The notes: generated by a model from the sequence alone, not told the origin. 64,000 nt of DNA from Aquitalea magnusonii (GCF_002217795.2 NZ_AP018823.1:62001-126000); one strand, 5' to 3'. Numbered from the stretch's first letter, positions 40,096 through 49,591 are shown. Numbers and translations: made by a program.

Positions 40096-41430
40096 ATGAG
40101 TCGCAAATATTTTGGTACGGACGGAGTACGTGGGGAAGTCGGTCAGTTTCCCATCACCCCTGATTTTGTTCTCAAGTTGGGCCATGCAGCCGGACGGGTG
40201 CTGGTGGATCACGATAAGGACCATCGCCCTACGGTATTGGTTGGCAAGGACACCCGTATTTCCGGTTATATGCTGGAAGCCGCCCTCCAGGCCGGTTTCA
40301 CTGCCGCTGGTGTCAATGTGCTGCTGACCGGACCGCTGCCGACCCCCGGCATTGCCTATCTGACACGGGCGCTGCGCTTGGAAGCCGGCGTGGTGATTTC
40401 TGCATCACACAATCCTTATCAGGATAATGGCATCAAGTTTTTTGCCGAGGGTGGCAAGAAGTTGGATGACTCGCTGGAGCTGGAAATCGAGGCCATGCTG
40501 GAGCAGCCGATGACGACCAACAGCTCGGCTGAATTGGGCCGTGCCCGTCGTATTTCCGGTGCCGCCGAACGCTATATCGAATTCTGCAAGAGCACCTTCC
40601 CGGGTGAGCGCGACCTCAAGCAACTGAAGCTGGTGGTGGACTGTGCCAACGGGGCCACCTACCACATTGCACCCAAGGTATTCCATGAGCTGGGTGCCGA
40701 GTTGGTGGTGATCGGCGGTGAGCCCAATGGCTACAACATCAATGACAAGGTGGGGGCGACTTATCCCAAGACCTTGCAGGTGGCGGTGCTGGAACACCAT
40801 GCCGACTACGGCATCTCGCTGGATGGCGATGGCGACCGTCTGATCATGGTGGACAAGCATGGCAAGGTGTATGACGGCGACCAACTGATCTACGTGATTG
40901 CCAAAGCACGGGCGGCGCGCGGCGAGTTGAAGGGGGGCGTGGTGGGCACCGTCATGACCAATATGGCGATGGAGCTGGCGCTCAACAAGCTGGGTGTAGC
41001 GTTCGGCCGTGCCAAGGTGGGCGACCGCTATGTGCTGGAAATGCTGCATGCCAAGGGTTGGCAGGTGGGCGGCGAGGCGTCGGGCCACATCCTGTGCCTG
41101 GACAAGCACACCACCGGCGATGGCATCATCTCCAGCTTGCAGGTGCTGGCCAGCCTGGCCGAACTGGGCATCAGCCTGGAACAGGCCTGCAGCGACTGGA
41201 CGCCGTTCCCGCAAACCATGATCAATGTGCGCCACAATGGCTGCGACTGGAAAGCGGCCTCTGCCGAGGCGCTGGCCGCCGCAGAAGCTGCGCTGGCCGG
41301 CGTAGGGCGTGTGGTGCTGCGTCCCTCCGGTACCGAGCCGGTGGTGCGGGTGATGGTGGAAGCCAGCGACCGTACACTGTCCGAGAAGTGGGCCAGAGAG
41401 ATTGCTGCCACCATTGAGCGCGTGGCCTGA
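40096..41430 (+). CDS. glmM: Phosphoglucosamine mutase
   Basis: A 444-residue GlmM converting glucosamine-6-phosphate to glucosamine-1-phosphate for peptidoglycan and LPS. The opening [11 protein letters not shown], the phosphoserine loop [18 protein letters not shown] (catalytic Ser near residue 102), the metal loop DGDGDR near residue 243, and the phosphate-binding [14 protein letters not shown] near the end are intact. The ftsH-folP-glmM order is conserved in many proteobacteria. Confidence 0.96.
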   Translation: MSRKYFGTDGVRGEVGQFPITPDFVLKLGHAAGRVLVDHDKDHRPTVLVGKDTRISGYMLEAALQAGFTAAGVNVLLTGPLPTPGIAYLTRALRLEAGVVISASHNPYQDNGIKFFAEGGKKLDDSLELEIEAMLEQPMTTNSSAELGRARRISGAAERYIEFCKSTFPGERDLKQLKLVVDCANGATYHIAPKVFHELGAELVVIGGEPNGYNINDKVGATYPKTLQVAVLEHHADYGISLDGDGDRLIMVDKHGKVYDGDQLIYVIAKARAARGELKGGVVGTVMTNMAMELALNKLGVAFGRAKVGDRYVLEMLHAKGWQVGGEASGHILCLDKHTTGDGIISSLQVLASLAELGISLEQACSDWTPFPQTMINVRHNGCDWKAASAEALAAAEAALAGVGRVVLRPSGTEPVVRVMVEASDRTLSEKWAREIAATIERVA

Positions 41431-41447
41431 TTCAGTCCTGGCGCAAG

Positions 41448-41476
41448 AAAAAGCCGCTGAAACCAGCGGCTTTTTT
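41448..41476. terminator. Bidirectional terminator between glmM and alr
   Basis: Twelve-bp stem AAAAAGCCGCTG / CAGCGGCTTTTT with an AAAC loop, between convergent genes. Confidence 0.9.
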
Positions 41477-41496
41477 GATTGGTGCAAGCGACCGGC

Positions 41497-42564
41497 TCAG
41501 ATCAAACGGCGTGGCACGCGCGGGGCAATGGCGCACATCAGCTCGTAGCCAATGGTACCGGCTGCGGCAGCCACTTCTTCGATGGCCACGTTCGGCCCCC
41601 ACAGCTCCACCCGGCTACCGATGGTGGCTGCTGGAATGTGAGTCAAGTTCACCACCAGCATGTCCATGGAAACCCGGCCCACGGTGCCGCTGCGCTGGCC
41701 TGCCACCATCACCGGGGTGCCGTTGGCCGCAATGCGCGGATAACCGTCGGCATAGCCACAGGCGACAATACCGATGCGCATGGGCTTGCCGGCCTGGAAG
41801 TTCAAGCCGTACCCCACGGTATCACCCGCTTGCAGATGCTGGATCGCAATGATGTCGGCGCTCAGCGTCATGGTGGTTTGCAATCCCAGCCCGGCTGCAT
41901 GGCAGTCGGCAAACGGCGAGCAGCCGTAGAGGGTAATGCCCGGGCGTACCACCGTACCGTGGGTATGCGGATGGCGGAACACGGCGGCAGAGTTGGCCGC
42001 GCTGATCGCCAGGCCACTGGCTTGCGCCACCGGGGCGAAGCGCTGCCATTGCGCGCTAACCCCGCGGGCATCATCGGCGGTGGCAAAGTGAGTCATGATG
42101 GTGCTCAGCCGCGCCTGAGGCAGGGCGTGCAACTGCTGGATCACCGCTGCGGCCTGCTCGGGATGGAAACCCAGCCGGTTCATGCCGCTGTTGATCTTGA
42201 GCCACACCTCGACAGCGCGGGGCAGGGAACCTTCCTGCAGCCAGGCAATCTGCTCAGAGGAATGAATGGCACCGGCAATGTTGTATTCCGCCATGGCTTG
42301 CACTTCAGCCCGGTCGAATGGGCCTTCCAGCAGGGTAATTGGCTGCTGGATGCCCGCCTGGCGCAGTGCAACGGCATCTTCGATATTCAGTAGGGCAAAT
42401 CCGTCGGCAATATCGGCCAGTGCTGCGGCACAGCCAAGGGCTCCATGGCCATAGGCATCGGCCTTGATCACGGCGAGTGCGGGACGTCCGGCTTGTTGAC
42501 GGGATTGCAGATAGTTATGGCGCAGGGCGGAATGATTGATTTCCACCCGTATAGGGCGTGTCAT
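41497..42564 (-). CDS. alr: Alanine racemase
   Basis: A 355-residue PLP enzyme interconverting L- and D-alanine for cell-wall synthesis. The PLP lysine lies in ALAVIKADAYGHGALG (about residues 30-45), and the second catalytic residue, a Tyr, is in DTVGYGLNF (about residue 251). The usual C-terminal beta domain with VSMDMLVVNL is present. With one alr visible I cannot say whether it is the anabolic (Alr) or catabolic (DadX) form; no dadA is nearby, which favours Alr. Confidence 0.94.
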   Translation of the reverse strand: MTRPIRVEINHSALRHNYLQSRQQAGRPALAVIKADAYGHGALGCAAALADIADGFALLNIEDAVALRQAGIQQPITLLEGPFDRAEVQAMAEYNIAGAIHSSEQIAWLQEGSLPRAVEVWLKINSGMNRLGFHPEQAAAVIQQLHALPQARLSTIMTHFATADDARGVSAQWQRFAPVAQASGLAISAANSAAVFRHPHTHGTVVRPGITLYGCSPFADCHAAGLGLQTTMTLSADIIAIQHLQAGDTVGYGLNFQAGKPMRIGIVACGYADGYPRIAANGTPVMVAGQRSGTVGRVSMDMLVVNLTHIPAATIGSRVELWGPNVAIEEVAAAAGTIGYELMCAIAPRVPRRLI

Positions 42565-42680
42565 GTCAAGAAAGGATAAGGTCGAGGTGTGCTATTATAA
42601 GCGCCCGATCATGCACTCGGACAATCAGCCCGTGGCCAAATCTTGTGACAGGACAAGACTGTGCCGGTCGGCGGAGCACT

Positions 42681-43310
42681 ATGGACATACTGCAGATACT
42701 TCTCGATTTTTTTACCGGTTACGGTTATGTGGCAGTCTTCACCGTATTGCTGGTATGTGGTTTTGGTGTGCCGATTCCGGAAGACATCACGCTGGTGGCC
42801 GGCGGCATCATTTCCGGCCTTGGCTATGCTGATGTGGACATCATGTTTCTGGTGGGCATGGCAGGCGTGCTGGCTGGCGACGGCATCATGTTTGCTGCCG
42901 GACGCTTTTATGGCCACAAGGTGCAGCGCTTTCGTCCGATTGCCCGCATTCTGACGCCAGAGCGTTTTGAGGCGGTACAGGAAAAGTTTGAAAAATACGG
43001 CACCTGGGTGTTGTTTGTCGCCCGCTTCCTGCCCGGCTTGCGCTCTCCCATTTTCATTACCGCCGGCATGACCCGCCGTGTTCCTTACTGGCGCTTCCTG
43101 CTGATGGATGGCTTTGCCGCTCTCATTTCGGTTCCGGTCTGGGTTTATCTTGGCCATTACGGAGCCACCCAGCGCGAATGGCTGATGCACATGGTACATC
43201 GCGGCCAGGTGGGCATTCTTTCTGCGGTGGGCGTACTGCTGGCCGTGCTGGCTATTTTGTACCTGCGCAAGCGCAAAAAGTGTTGTGCGGATTCCGGCCT
43301 GAAAAAATGA
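42681..43310 (+). CDS. DedA family membrane protein (VTT domain)
   Basis: A 209-residue inner-membrane protein. The VTT/SNARE-associated pattern is clear: VCGFGVPIPEDITLVAGGIISG near the N-terminus, then the re-entrant piece LVGMAGVLAGDGIMFAAGR and VLFVARFLPGLRSPIFITAGMTRRVPYWRF. DedA proteins are undecaprenyl-phosphate or phospholipid flippases. I start at the ATG before DILQILLDFF after a GGAG ribosome site; the longer open frame upstream covers the alr promoter region. It is divergent from alr, and a TATTAT -10-like box lies at 42593-42598. Confidence 0.88.
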   Translation: MDILQILLDFFTGYGYVAVFTVLLVCGFGVPIPEDITLVAGGIISGLGYADVDIMFLVGMAGVLAGDGIMFAAGRFYGHKVQRFRPIARILTPERFEAVQEKFEKYGTWVLFVARFLPGLRSPIFITAGMTRRVPYWRFLLMDGFAALISVPVWVYLGHYGATQREWLMHMVHRGQVGILSAVGVLLAVLAILYLRKRKKCCADSGLKK

Positions 43311-43326
43311 GCCTAAGGTCCAAATG

Positions 43327-43355
43327 AAAAAGCCACTCGCATGAGTGGCTTTTTT
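43327..43355. terminator. Bidirectional terminator between the DedA gene and the FKBP gene
   Basis: Twelve-bp stem AAAAAGCCACTC / GAGTGGCTTTTT with a GCAT loop, between convergent genes. Confidence 0.9.
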
Positions 43356-43370
43356 CATGGTGCTGGCTGC

Positions 43371-43697
43371 TTAACCTACTTGCAGCAGTTCCACTTCAAA
43401 TACCAGGGTGGCATTGGGCGGAATCACGCCACCGGCACCACGTGCGCCATAACCGAGTTCGGCAGGAATAGTCAGCTTGCGCTTGCCACCCACCTTCATG
43501 CCTACCACGCCCTGATCCCAGCCCTTGATCACATGGCCGGCACCCAGCGGAAAGCTGAAGGGCTGGAAGCGATCCTTGCTGGAGTCGAACTTGCTGCCAT
43601 TGGTCAGCCAGCCGGTGTAGTGCACGGTGACTTCCTGACCGGCAACGGCCTCTGCGCCTTCGCCCACGGTCAGATCTTCAATGATCAATTCGCTCAT
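43371..43697 (-). CDS. FKBP-type peptidyl-prolyl cis-trans isomerase
   Basis: A 108-residue single-domain FKBP without a signal peptide, so cytoplasmic. The fold is recognisable from [62 protein letters not shown] and the closing [12 protein letters not shown]. Active-site aromatic residues (Tyr in HYTG, Phe in PFSF, Trp in GWDQG, Tyr in GYGARG) are conserved, so it should be catalytically competent. It is monocistronic. Confidence 0.93.
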   Translation of the reverse strand: MSELIIEDLTVGEGAEAVAGQEVTVHYTGWLTNGSKFDSSKDRFQPFSFPLGAGHVIKGWDQGVVGMKVGGKRKLTIPAELGYGARGAGGVIPPNATLVFEVELLQVG

Positions 43698-43856
43698 CCT
43701 GTGTTCCTTGTATCTGGTTCAAGCAAGGCGACATTGTAGCAGCAGCCAGTAGCGCGCGGTGTACGGATAGTTTTTCCTTATTTGTATTTTACAATCAATG
43801 ACATATAAAGAATTAACTGTCTGGTTTACCCACCCACCACCAGAAGGGGATTCGTC

Positions 43857-44639
43857 ATGGACATTACCCACGGCACGTCCCGGGAGCACCCGGTTGTTCA
43901 TCATGTTGAAGTTTCCCAAACCATGGTCTGGCTGCTGCAGGGCATGAAAGACCTGCGCCGCGCCCCAGCCGATGCCATGTTCTATGGCGCTGTCTTTGTG
44001 CTGATGGGCTATCTGCTGATTGCCTACTTCGACAGCGCACCGCAGTTTGTGCTTACCTTGTCCACCTTGTTTCTGCTGGCCGGACCGTTTCTGGCTATCG
44101 GTCTGTATGATCTGGCGCGCCAGCATGAAAATGTGTTTGCTCAGCAGCGAATCAGCCTGTGGCATAGCATGACCGCGTGGCGGGTGAACCTGCCCGGCTT
44201 TACCCTGTACGCAGCCTTGCTGGCGCTGATGGTGTTTGGCTGGTTTCGCGTTTCCCTGCTGATGTTTGCGCTGTTTTTTGATACCGCTGCGCTGCCGTCA
44301 TTGGACAGCCTGCTGGTCAATGCACTGCTTCCGGAAAACATCACCTTTTTGCTGGCCTATTTTGGTGTTGGCTTCCTGTTTGCCGTGGCGGTGTTCGCGC
44401 TCAGCGTGGTGGCCATTCCGATGATGCTGGACCGGGATGTGGACACCGTTACCGCCATGATCAACAGCGTGCAGGCGGTATACAAGAATCTGCTGACGAT
44501 GGCGGTATGGGCCGCTATGATTGTGGCTCTTACTGCAGTGGGTTTTGCCACTTATTTCATTGGCCTCATCGTCATCATACCCGTGCTCGGGCTGGCCAGT
44601 TGGCATGCCTACCGCGCCATGATTTCTTACGAAAGCTGA
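43857..44639 (+). CDS. DUF2189 family integral membrane protein
   Basis: A 260-residue membrane protein with about six helices (near residues 40-58, 64-82, 110-130, 132-150, 165-190 and 215-245). A short soluble N-terminus contains WLLQGMKDLRRAPADAMFYG, and the segment LAGPFLAIGLYDLARQHE between helices 2 and 3 is the DUF2189 signature. Function is unknown; members often occur next to respiratory genes, but there are none adjacent here. It ends ten bases before the D-2-hydroxyacid dehydrogenase. Confidence 0.82.
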   Translation: MDITHGTSREHPVVHHVEVSQTMVWLLQGMKDLRRAPADAMFYGAVFVLMGYLLIAYFDSAPQFVLTLSTLFLLAGPFLAIGLYDLARQHENVFAQQRISLWHSMTAWRVNLPGFTLYAALLALMVFGWFRVSLLMFALFFDTAALPSLDSLLVNALLPENITFLLAYFGVGFLFAVAVFALSVVAIPMMLDRDVDTVTAMINSVQAVYKNLLTMAVWAAMIVALTAVGFATYFIGLIVIIPVLGLASWHAYRAMISYES

Positions 44640-44649
44640 CGCCAGACCG

Positions 44650-45603
44650 ATGAGCCAACCTTCCATCGTATTCCTCGACCGGGACAGCCTGCCTGTCCCG
44701 CTTCCTGCTTTTCCCTTTGCCCATGCCTATCGCGAAATTTCCGCCACCACGCCGGAGCAGATTGTCCAGCATGTGGGCAATGCCGACATCGTGATCACCA
44801 ACAAGGTGCCGTTCAGCCGGGAAACCCTGCGGCAACTGCCCGGGGTGAAGATGCTGGCGGTGGCGGCCACCGGCTATAACCATATCGACATTGCCACCTG
44901 CCGCGAGCAAGGCATTGCGGTGGCGAACATCCGCCATTACGGGGATGAAACCGTGGCTGAACATGCGTTTACCCTGATGCTGGCACTGGTGAAGAATCTG
45001 CCGGCCTATCAGCGCGATGTCGCTGCCGGGGTATGGGAGCAGGCCAAGCAGTTCTGCCATTTTGGCGCGCCCATTCGCGACCTCAAGGGTGCCACGCTGG
45101 GTATTCTGGGCGCTGGCGGCATTGGCCAGGCGCTGGCCGAGCGTGCTCGCGCCTTTGGCATGCGGGTGCAGTTTGGTGAGCGCAAGGGCGTCGCCACCGT
45201 GCGCGATGGCTATGTCAGCTTTGATCAGCTACTGGCCAGTTCGGATGTACTGTCCTTGCATTGCCCGCTGAACGAAGAAACCCGCAACATGATTGCCCAA
45301 CCCGAATTGATGGCCATGAAGCCCGGTGCCATCCTGATCAACACCGCGCGTGGTGGACTGGTGGATGAAGAAGCGCTGGTGGCGGCGCTCAAATTCGGCC
45401 AATTGGGCGGTGCCGGTTTTGATGTGCTGAGCACCGAACCGCCGACGGCTGGCAATCCGCTGCTCAAGGCTCGCTTGCCGCACCTGATCGTCACACCGCA
45501 TATCGGTTGGGCCAGCCAGCAGGCCATGCAGCGCCTGGCACAGCAAGTGGTGGACAATATTGCAGCTTTTGTCGCCGGCCAGGAGGCAAACCGCCTGGTG
45601 TGA
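44650..45603 (+). CDS. D-2-hydroxyacid dehydrogenase (glycerate dehydrogenase-like)
   Basis: A 317-residue NAD-dependent enzyme. The nucleotide-binding glycine motif is GATLGILGAGGIGQALAERA (about residues 145-164), the substrate Arg is in LINTARGGLVDEEAL, and the catalytic Glu and His are in FDVLSTEPP and PHIGWASQQA. The resemblance is closest to HprA-type hydroxypyruvate/glycerate dehydrogenases of the serine and glyoxylate routes, but the substrate is inferred. It is probably co-transcribed with the DUF2189 gene. Confidence 0.88.
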   Translation: MSQPSIVFLDRDSLPVPLPAFPFAHAYREISATTPEQIVQHVGNADIVITNKVPFSRETLRQLPGVKMLAVAATGYNHIDIATCREQGIAVANIRHYGDETVAEHAFTLMLALVKNLPAYQRDVAAGVWEQAKQFCHFGAPIRDLKGATLGILGAGGIGQALAERARAFGMRVQFGERKGVATVRDGYVSFDQLLASSDVLSLHCPLNEETRNMIAQPELMAMKPGAILINTARGGLVDEEALVAALKFGQLGGAGFDVLSTEPPTAGNPLLKARLPHLIVTPHIGWASQQAMQRLAQQVVDNIAAFVAGQEANRLV

Positions 45604-45625
45604 GCGCTTGGTGATGCCGACATGC

Positions 45626-45654
45626 AAAAAGCAGGCTCGTGGGCCTGCTTTTTT
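45626..45654. terminator. Bidirectional terminator between the dehydrogenase and the DUF1841 gene
   Basis: Eleven-bp stem AAAAAGCAGGC / GCCTGCTTTTT with a six-base loop and T tail between convergent genes. Confidence 0.85.
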
Positions 45655-45673
45655 GTTTCCAGCCTGCAGATGC

Positions 45674-46153
45674 TCAGTCCGGGATATCGTTGGGATTGAT
45701 GCGCGGCGTTTCCTCTTCGCCCATGCCCAGTTTGCCGCGCACACAGGAAATGTAGCGGTTCACGTCCGGGCCGCCGCCATAGCGCTGCGCATACCAGATC
45801 ATCTCTCCCAGGCATTCCATCATCTCGTGCTGTGCGCGATGCTCGTTGCCATGACGCAGGGCCAGTTGGGCGTAGAGTGAACGAATGCCAAAAGGCTGGT
45901 CGATGGAGCGCTGTTCCTCAATGGCTACGTGCAAGCCCAGATGCAGGAAAGGATTGGTTTCTCCCATTTCCGGCGTCCATTCCTGTTCCAGGTATTTTTC
46001 TGGATGATTCAGGATGGAGTGGTACTCAGGGTGGTCTATAAGAATGGAAAGCACAATCTTTTCCAGATCGGTCAGCACGCTGCCGTTCTGGTGTTTTTTC
46101 CAGGTGTCGAAGAAGAAGCCGCGCGCATCCTGGCGGCTGGGTGAAAACAACAT
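45674..46153 (-). CDS. DUF1841 family protein
   Basis: A 159-residue soluble protein of unknown function. The core FFFDTWKKHQNGSVLTDLEKIVLSILIDHPEYH and the GETNPFLHLGLHVAIEEQRSIDQP block are the DUF1841 pattern found across beta- and gammaproteobacteria. Three clustered His/Glu motifs (HLGLHVAIEEQ, HGNEHRAQHEMME) could bind metal, which is my inference. I start at the ATG before LFSPSRQDARG; an upstream in-frame start gives 22 extra residues. It is divergent from the peroxidase, with 58 bases between. Confidence 0.82.
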   Translation of the reverse strand: MLFSPSRQDARGFFFDTWKKHQNGSVLTDLEKIVLSILIDHPEYHSILNHPEKYLEQEWTPEMGETNPFLHLGLHVAIEEQRSIDQPFGIRSLYAQLALRHGNEHRAQHEMMECLGEMIWYAQRYGGGPDVNRYISCVRGKLGMGEEETPRINPNDIPD

Positions 46154-46211
46154 GCGCAATACCTGAGTACGTTTCTCGGATAAGTCCGGATTATACGGAA
46201 GGGAACCCACC

Positions 46212-46706
46212 ATGACCACGCTTTACGATTTTTCCATGCCCTTGCCTGATGGCAGCTCCATGGCGCTAAGCACCCTGCAAGGCCAGGTGGTACTACTGGT
46301 GAATACGGCCAGCGAGTGTGGCTATACCCGGCAGTATGCGGGTTTGCAGGAATTGCATGACAGCCTGTCTGGCCAAGGTTTGCGGGTGCTGGCCTTTCCC
46401 TGCAACCAGTTTGGCGGGCAGGAGCCCGGCACGGATGCCCAGATCGCCAGTTTCTGTGCCAGCCGCTTTCAACTGACCCTGCCGTTGTCGGCCAAGGTGG
46501 AGGTCAATGGCCCGCAGGCACATCCCTTGTGGCGTTGGCTGACCCAGGCGGATAGCGCGCACCCGCACCCGGTAAAGTGGAATTTCACCAAGTTTCTGCT
46601 GGATGGAAAGGGCAGGGTGGTAAAACGCTTCGAGCCGGCAGTGGCACCGCATGAGCTGCTGCCGGACATCGAAGTCTTGCTGGGCAGGCGTGCTGCTGCC
46701 GATTGA
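46212..46706 (+). CDS. Glutathione peroxidase family protein (BtuE-like)
   Basis: A 164-residue thioredoxin-fold peroxidase. The peroxidatic Cys is in VNTASECGYTRQYAGL (about residues 30-45), the Gln of the triad in FPCNQFGGQEPG, and the Trp-Asn pair in VKWNFTKFLLD. It is the Cys form usual in bacteria, likely using thioredoxin rather than glutathione to reduce peroxides. It is cytoplasmic with no signal peptide. A Correia-like hairpin element begins 24 bases after its stop. Confidence 0.93.
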   Translation: MTTLYDFSMPLPDGSSMALSTLQGQVVLLVNTASECGYTRQYAGLQELHDSLSGQGLRVLAFPCNQFGGQEPGTDAQIASFCASRFQLTLPLSAKVEVNGPQAHPLWRWLTQADSAHPHPVKWNFTKFLLDGKGRVVKRFEPAVAPHELLPDIEVLLGRRAAAD

Positions 46707-46729
46707 AAGCGGTCTGGCTTAGAACCGCT

Positions 46730-46825
46730 AACAAAACCTCGTAGAGAACCCGGACCAAGGCGCGCCGCCGCAGACAGTACATGGTGTACGGCAAGGAGGC
46801 GCAACGCTGGAGCGGGGGTTTTGTT
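46730..46825. repeat. Correia-like hairpin element, copy A
   Basis: A 96-bp intergenic element between the convergent peroxidase gene and trmB. Outer arms are AACAAAACC (46730-46738) and GGTTTTGTT (46817-46825). Inside are a GC-rich stem (GCGCCGCC with GGAGGCGC, one mismatch) and an inner GTAC / GTAC pair. The core between about 46758 and 46804 contains GCAGACAGTACA and GTACGGCAAGG, also present in copy B at 54175-54276 and, as I recall it, in the core of Neisseria Correia elements. The outer stem differs from copy B. Confidence 0.75.
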
Positions 46826-46833
46826 TGCGGGGC

Positions 46834-47514
46834 TTACTTGCGGCGGAAGATGATGTCCCACACCCCGTGGCCCAGCTTGATGCCACGGGCTTCAAACTTG
46901 GTCAGCGGGCGGTAGTCCGGGCGCGGCGCATAGCCATCGGCGCTATTGGCCAGATCGTTGTTGGCGCTGAACACTTCCATGATCTGGATGGCGTAGTCTT
47001 CCCAGTCGGTAGCGGCGTGCAGATAGCCGCCCGGCTTCAGCTTTTTCACCAGTTTTTCCACCAGCGGGGCCTGAATCAGGCGGCGCTTGTTGTGGCGCTT
47101 CTTGTGCCATGGGTCGGGGAAGAAAATGTGTACGCCGTCCAGGCTGCCATCGGCCAGCATATTGTCCAGCACTTCCACCGCATCGTGACGGATGATGCGC
47201 AGATTGCTCAGCTCTTTTTCAGCAATCAGCTTGCACAGATTGCCCACCCCCGGAGAGTGTACTTCCACGCCCAGATAATCGATGTCGGGATTGGCCGCGG
47301 CAATTTCGGCGGTTGCGCCGCCCATGCCAAAGCCGATTTCCAGTACCTTGGGGGCCTGGCGGCCAAAAGCCTGCTCCAGGTTGATGACGCTGGGCTGATA
47401 TGCAATGCCCCATTTGGGCATGCCCTCGTCCATTGCGCGTTGCTGAGCTGCAGACAGATGTCCCTGACGCAGCACAAAGCTTCTGATGGCGCGCCCGAAT
47501 GCCGGATTTTCCAT
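46834..47514 (-). CDS. trmB: tRNA (guanine-N7-)-methyltransferase TrmB
   Basis: A 226-residue SAM-dependent enzyme making m7G46 in tRNA. Motif I is [16 protein letters not shown] (about residues 56-71), followed by [17 protein letters not shown], and the signature [17 protein letters not shown] that binds the tRNA variable loop. I use the ATG before [12 protein letters not shown]; a TTG nine bases upstream is possible. The 3' end is nine bases from the Correia-like element, which may also terminate trmB. Confidence 0.94.
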   Translation of the reverse strand: MENPAFGRAIRSFVLRQGHLSAAQQRAMDEGMPKWGIAYQPSVINLEQAFGRQAPKVLEIGFGMGGATAEIAAANPDIDYLGVEVHSPGVGNLCKLIAEKELSNLRIIRHDAVEVLDNMLADGSLDGVHIFFPDPWHKKRHNKRRLIQAPLVEKLVKKLKPGGYLHAATDWEDYAIQIMEVFSANNDLANSADGYAPRPDYRPLTKFEARGIKLGHGVWDIIFRRK

Positions 47515-47550
47515 GTGATTCAAACAGATAATTGCAAGAAGACGCGCATG

Positions 47551-48468
47551 TTACCGAATCTTGCCGGCCTTAGCGAGTGCCACGCTCTGCCAGGCCGGAT
47601 TTGCCGCCAGTTGTGCGACAAATCCGCGTGCCGTGGGGTAGCGCAGCGTCACGCCCAGCTCTGCCAGGCGCTGGTGGCGAAAGCGGCGAGACTCGGCCAT
47701 ATAAGACCATAAAGCCGGGCTGACGGCGGCCTGCACCTCGGCCCGGCTCAGCCGTGGCGGCAGTGGCAGAGACAGCGCATCAGCCAGCATGGCGTACCAG
47801 TCGGTAATGGTGAGCGGTTCCTGATCGCAGGCATTGTACACACGGATGCCGCCACGGTTTTGCTGCAGGCTGGCAATACACAGGCTGGCCAGGTCGTCGG
47901 CATGGATATGGTTGCTGAAGCTGTCTTCCTCGGGGCGGATCAAGGGCGTGTTTTGCACAAGACGGGTCAGCGGCAGGCGTTCCAGCGCATAAATTCCCGG
48001 CGCACGCAGAATGCTCAGCTGGCTGCCATGGCGGCGGGCAAAGGCACGCAGGGTGTTTTCTGCATCCAGCCGGCGCCAGGCGCGCTCGGTTTGCGGCATG
48101 GGCGGCGAACATTCATCCAGCCAGTTGCCGGCGCTATTTCCATACACGCCAGTAGTGCTGATATAGCTAATTCGCTGTGGTATCCTGTCGGCTTTTGCCA
48201 GTGCGTACAACAACTTGCGCGTGCGGCTGTCGCGCAGTCCGTGGTTGGGTGGTGGTGCGGTTATCCACAGCTCATCGGCCAAACCAGCCAGCCGTTCCAG
48301 GCTGGCGGCATCGTCCAGATTGGCCATGATCGGGATGGCAGCGCCCGCGCGGGCGGTTTCTGCCGCTTGCGCGTGATGTGCCAGAACCAGCACTTTCCAG
48401 TGCTGCACGAGTCGGGGCAGGGCCCGCCGGGCGACATCACCCATACCTGCAATCAATAAAGTACGCAT
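47551..48468 (-). CDS. NAD(P)-binding epimerase/dehydratase family protein (YeeZ-like)
   Basis: A 305-residue Rossmann protein. The N-terminal RTLLIAGMGDVARRALP holds a shortened dinucleotide glycine motif. YISTTGVYGNSAGNWLDE carries the Ser/Thr-Tyr element of extended SDR proteins, and ILRAPGIYALERLPL is the expected substrate-domain block. The overall layout resembles the E. coli YeeZ group, whose substrate is unknown. The start at the ATG before RTLLIAGM avoids an unconserved 14-residue extension. It is divergent from the ferredoxin-flavin reductase. Confidence 0.82.
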   Translation of the reverse strand: MRTLLIAGMGDVARRALPRLVQHWKVLVLAHHAQAAETARAGAAIPIMANLDDAASLERLAGLADELWITAPPPNHGLRDSRTRKLLYALAKADRIPQRISYISTTGVYGNSAGNWLDECSPPMPQTERAWRRLDAENTLRAFARRHGSQLSILRAPGIYALERLPLTRLVQNTPLIRPEEDSFSNHIHADDLASLCIASLQQNRGGIRVYNACDQEPLTITDWYAMLADALSLPLPPRLSRAEVQAAVSPALWSYMAESRRFRHQRLAELGVTLRYPTARGFVAQLAANPAWQSVALAKAGKIR

Positions 48469-48509
48469 AGGCTGCATCTTACCGAGATTTGGAATAATAA
48501 AGGTACCCA

Positions 48510-49544
48510 ATGACTTCCCAGGTCAAAGTGCTCCCGAGCGGGCATACGTTCAGTGTTGAAGCGCATGAAACCATTCTGGAAGCGGCTTTGCGCCAGAATG
48601 TCGGCCTGCCTTATGGCTGCCGTGACGGTGCCTGTGGCGCCTGCAAGGGCAAGGTAGTAGAGGGTGAGGTTAGCCAGGATGGCTATCAGGAAAAAGCCCT
48701 GCCAGAAAGCGAACGCGTTCAGGGCATGACCCTGTTCTGCTGTGCCCGCCCGCAAGGTGATATCACCATTGAAGCCCGTGAAGTGGCCGGTGCTGGTGAC
48801 ATCCAGATCAAGACCCTGCCGTGCCGCGTGGAAAGCATGGTCAAGATGCACGATGTGGCCGTGCTCAAGCTCAAGCTGCCGGTGTCCGAGCGCCTGCAAT
48901 TCCGCGCCGGTCAGTACATCGATATCCTGATGAAGGATGGCAAGAAACGCAGTTTTTCCATTGCCAACGCCCCGCATGATGATGCCTTCCTGGAGCTGCA
49001 TATCCGTCATCAGCCCGGTGGCAGTTTTTCCGACTATGTCTTCACCCAGATGAAAGAGCGCGAAATCATGCGCTTCAAAGGCCCGATGGGTTCTTTTTTC
49101 CTGCGTGAGGATTCGGACAAGCCCATCATTTTCGTGGCCAGCGGTACCGGCTTTGCGCCGGTCAAGGGCATTATTGAGCACGCCATCCATCACGGCATCC
49201 AGCGCCAGATGGTGCTGTACTGGGGCGCACGTACCAAGGCCGACCTGTACATGGCCGAACTGGCCGCCAGCTGGCAGGCTGCGCATGCCAACATCAGCGT
49301 GATTCCGGTATTGTCCGAAGCGCTGCCGGAAGATGCATGGCAAGGCCGTACCGGCTTTGTACACCAGGCGGTGCTGGATGACTTTGCCGACCTGTCCGGC
49401 TATCAGGTATATGCCTGTGGCGCGCCGGTCATGGTGGAATCCGCCCATCGCAGCTTCATTACCGAGCGCAAGCTGCCGGAAGACGAGTTCTTCTCCGATG
49501 CCTTCTTCCTGTCCAAGGATATGGGCGGCAACAAGCAGCCCTGA
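48510..49544 (+). CDS. 2Fe-2S ferredoxin-flavin NAD(P)H reductase (AscD/RfbI-like)
   Basis: A 344-residue three-domain electron-transfer protein. An N-terminal plant-type 2Fe-2S ferredoxin has Cys ligands in YGCRDGACGACKGK and LFCCARP. A central FAD domain has RAGQYIDI and KKRSFSIANAP, and a C-terminal NAD domain has FVASGTGFAPVKGI and VYACGAPVMVE. Such proteins are often labelled CDP-6-deoxy-delta-3,4-glucoseen reductase, but no dideoxysugar genes are nearby, so a general oxygenase- or quinone-type reductase role is at least as likely. It is followed by a strong terminator. Confidence 0.85.
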   Translation: MTSQVKVLPSGHTFSVEAHETILEAALRQNVGLPYGCRDGACGACKGKVVEGEVSQDGYQEKALPESERVQGMTLFCCARPQGDITIEAREVAGAGDIQIKTLPCRVESMVKMHDVAVLKLKLPVSERLQFRAGQYIDILMKDGKKRSFSIANAPHDDAFLELHIRHQPGGSFSDYVFTQMKEREIMRFKGPMGSFFLREDSDKPIIFVASGTGFAPVKGIIEHAIHHGIQRQMVLYWGARTKADLYMAELAASWQAAHANISVIPVLSEALPEDAWQGRTGFVHQAVLDDFADLSGYQVYACGAPVMVESAHRSFITERKLPEDEFFSDAFFLSKDMGGNKQP

Positions 49545-49565
49545 GCCTCAGATCTGCCGTATTCC

Positions 49566-49591
49566 AAAGCCCCTGCCATGCAGGGGCTTTT
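49566..49591 (+). terminator. Rho-independent terminator of the ferredoxin-flavin reductase gene
   Basis: Eleven-bp stem AAAGCCCCTGC / GCAGGGGCTTT with a CAT loop, then TTCTTT. Confidence 0.88.

Noticed and set aside
43719..44165. Minus-strand open frame covering the DUF2189 gene start
   Set aside because: Overlaps the clear membrane-protein frame on the plus strand, and its own translation has no domain.
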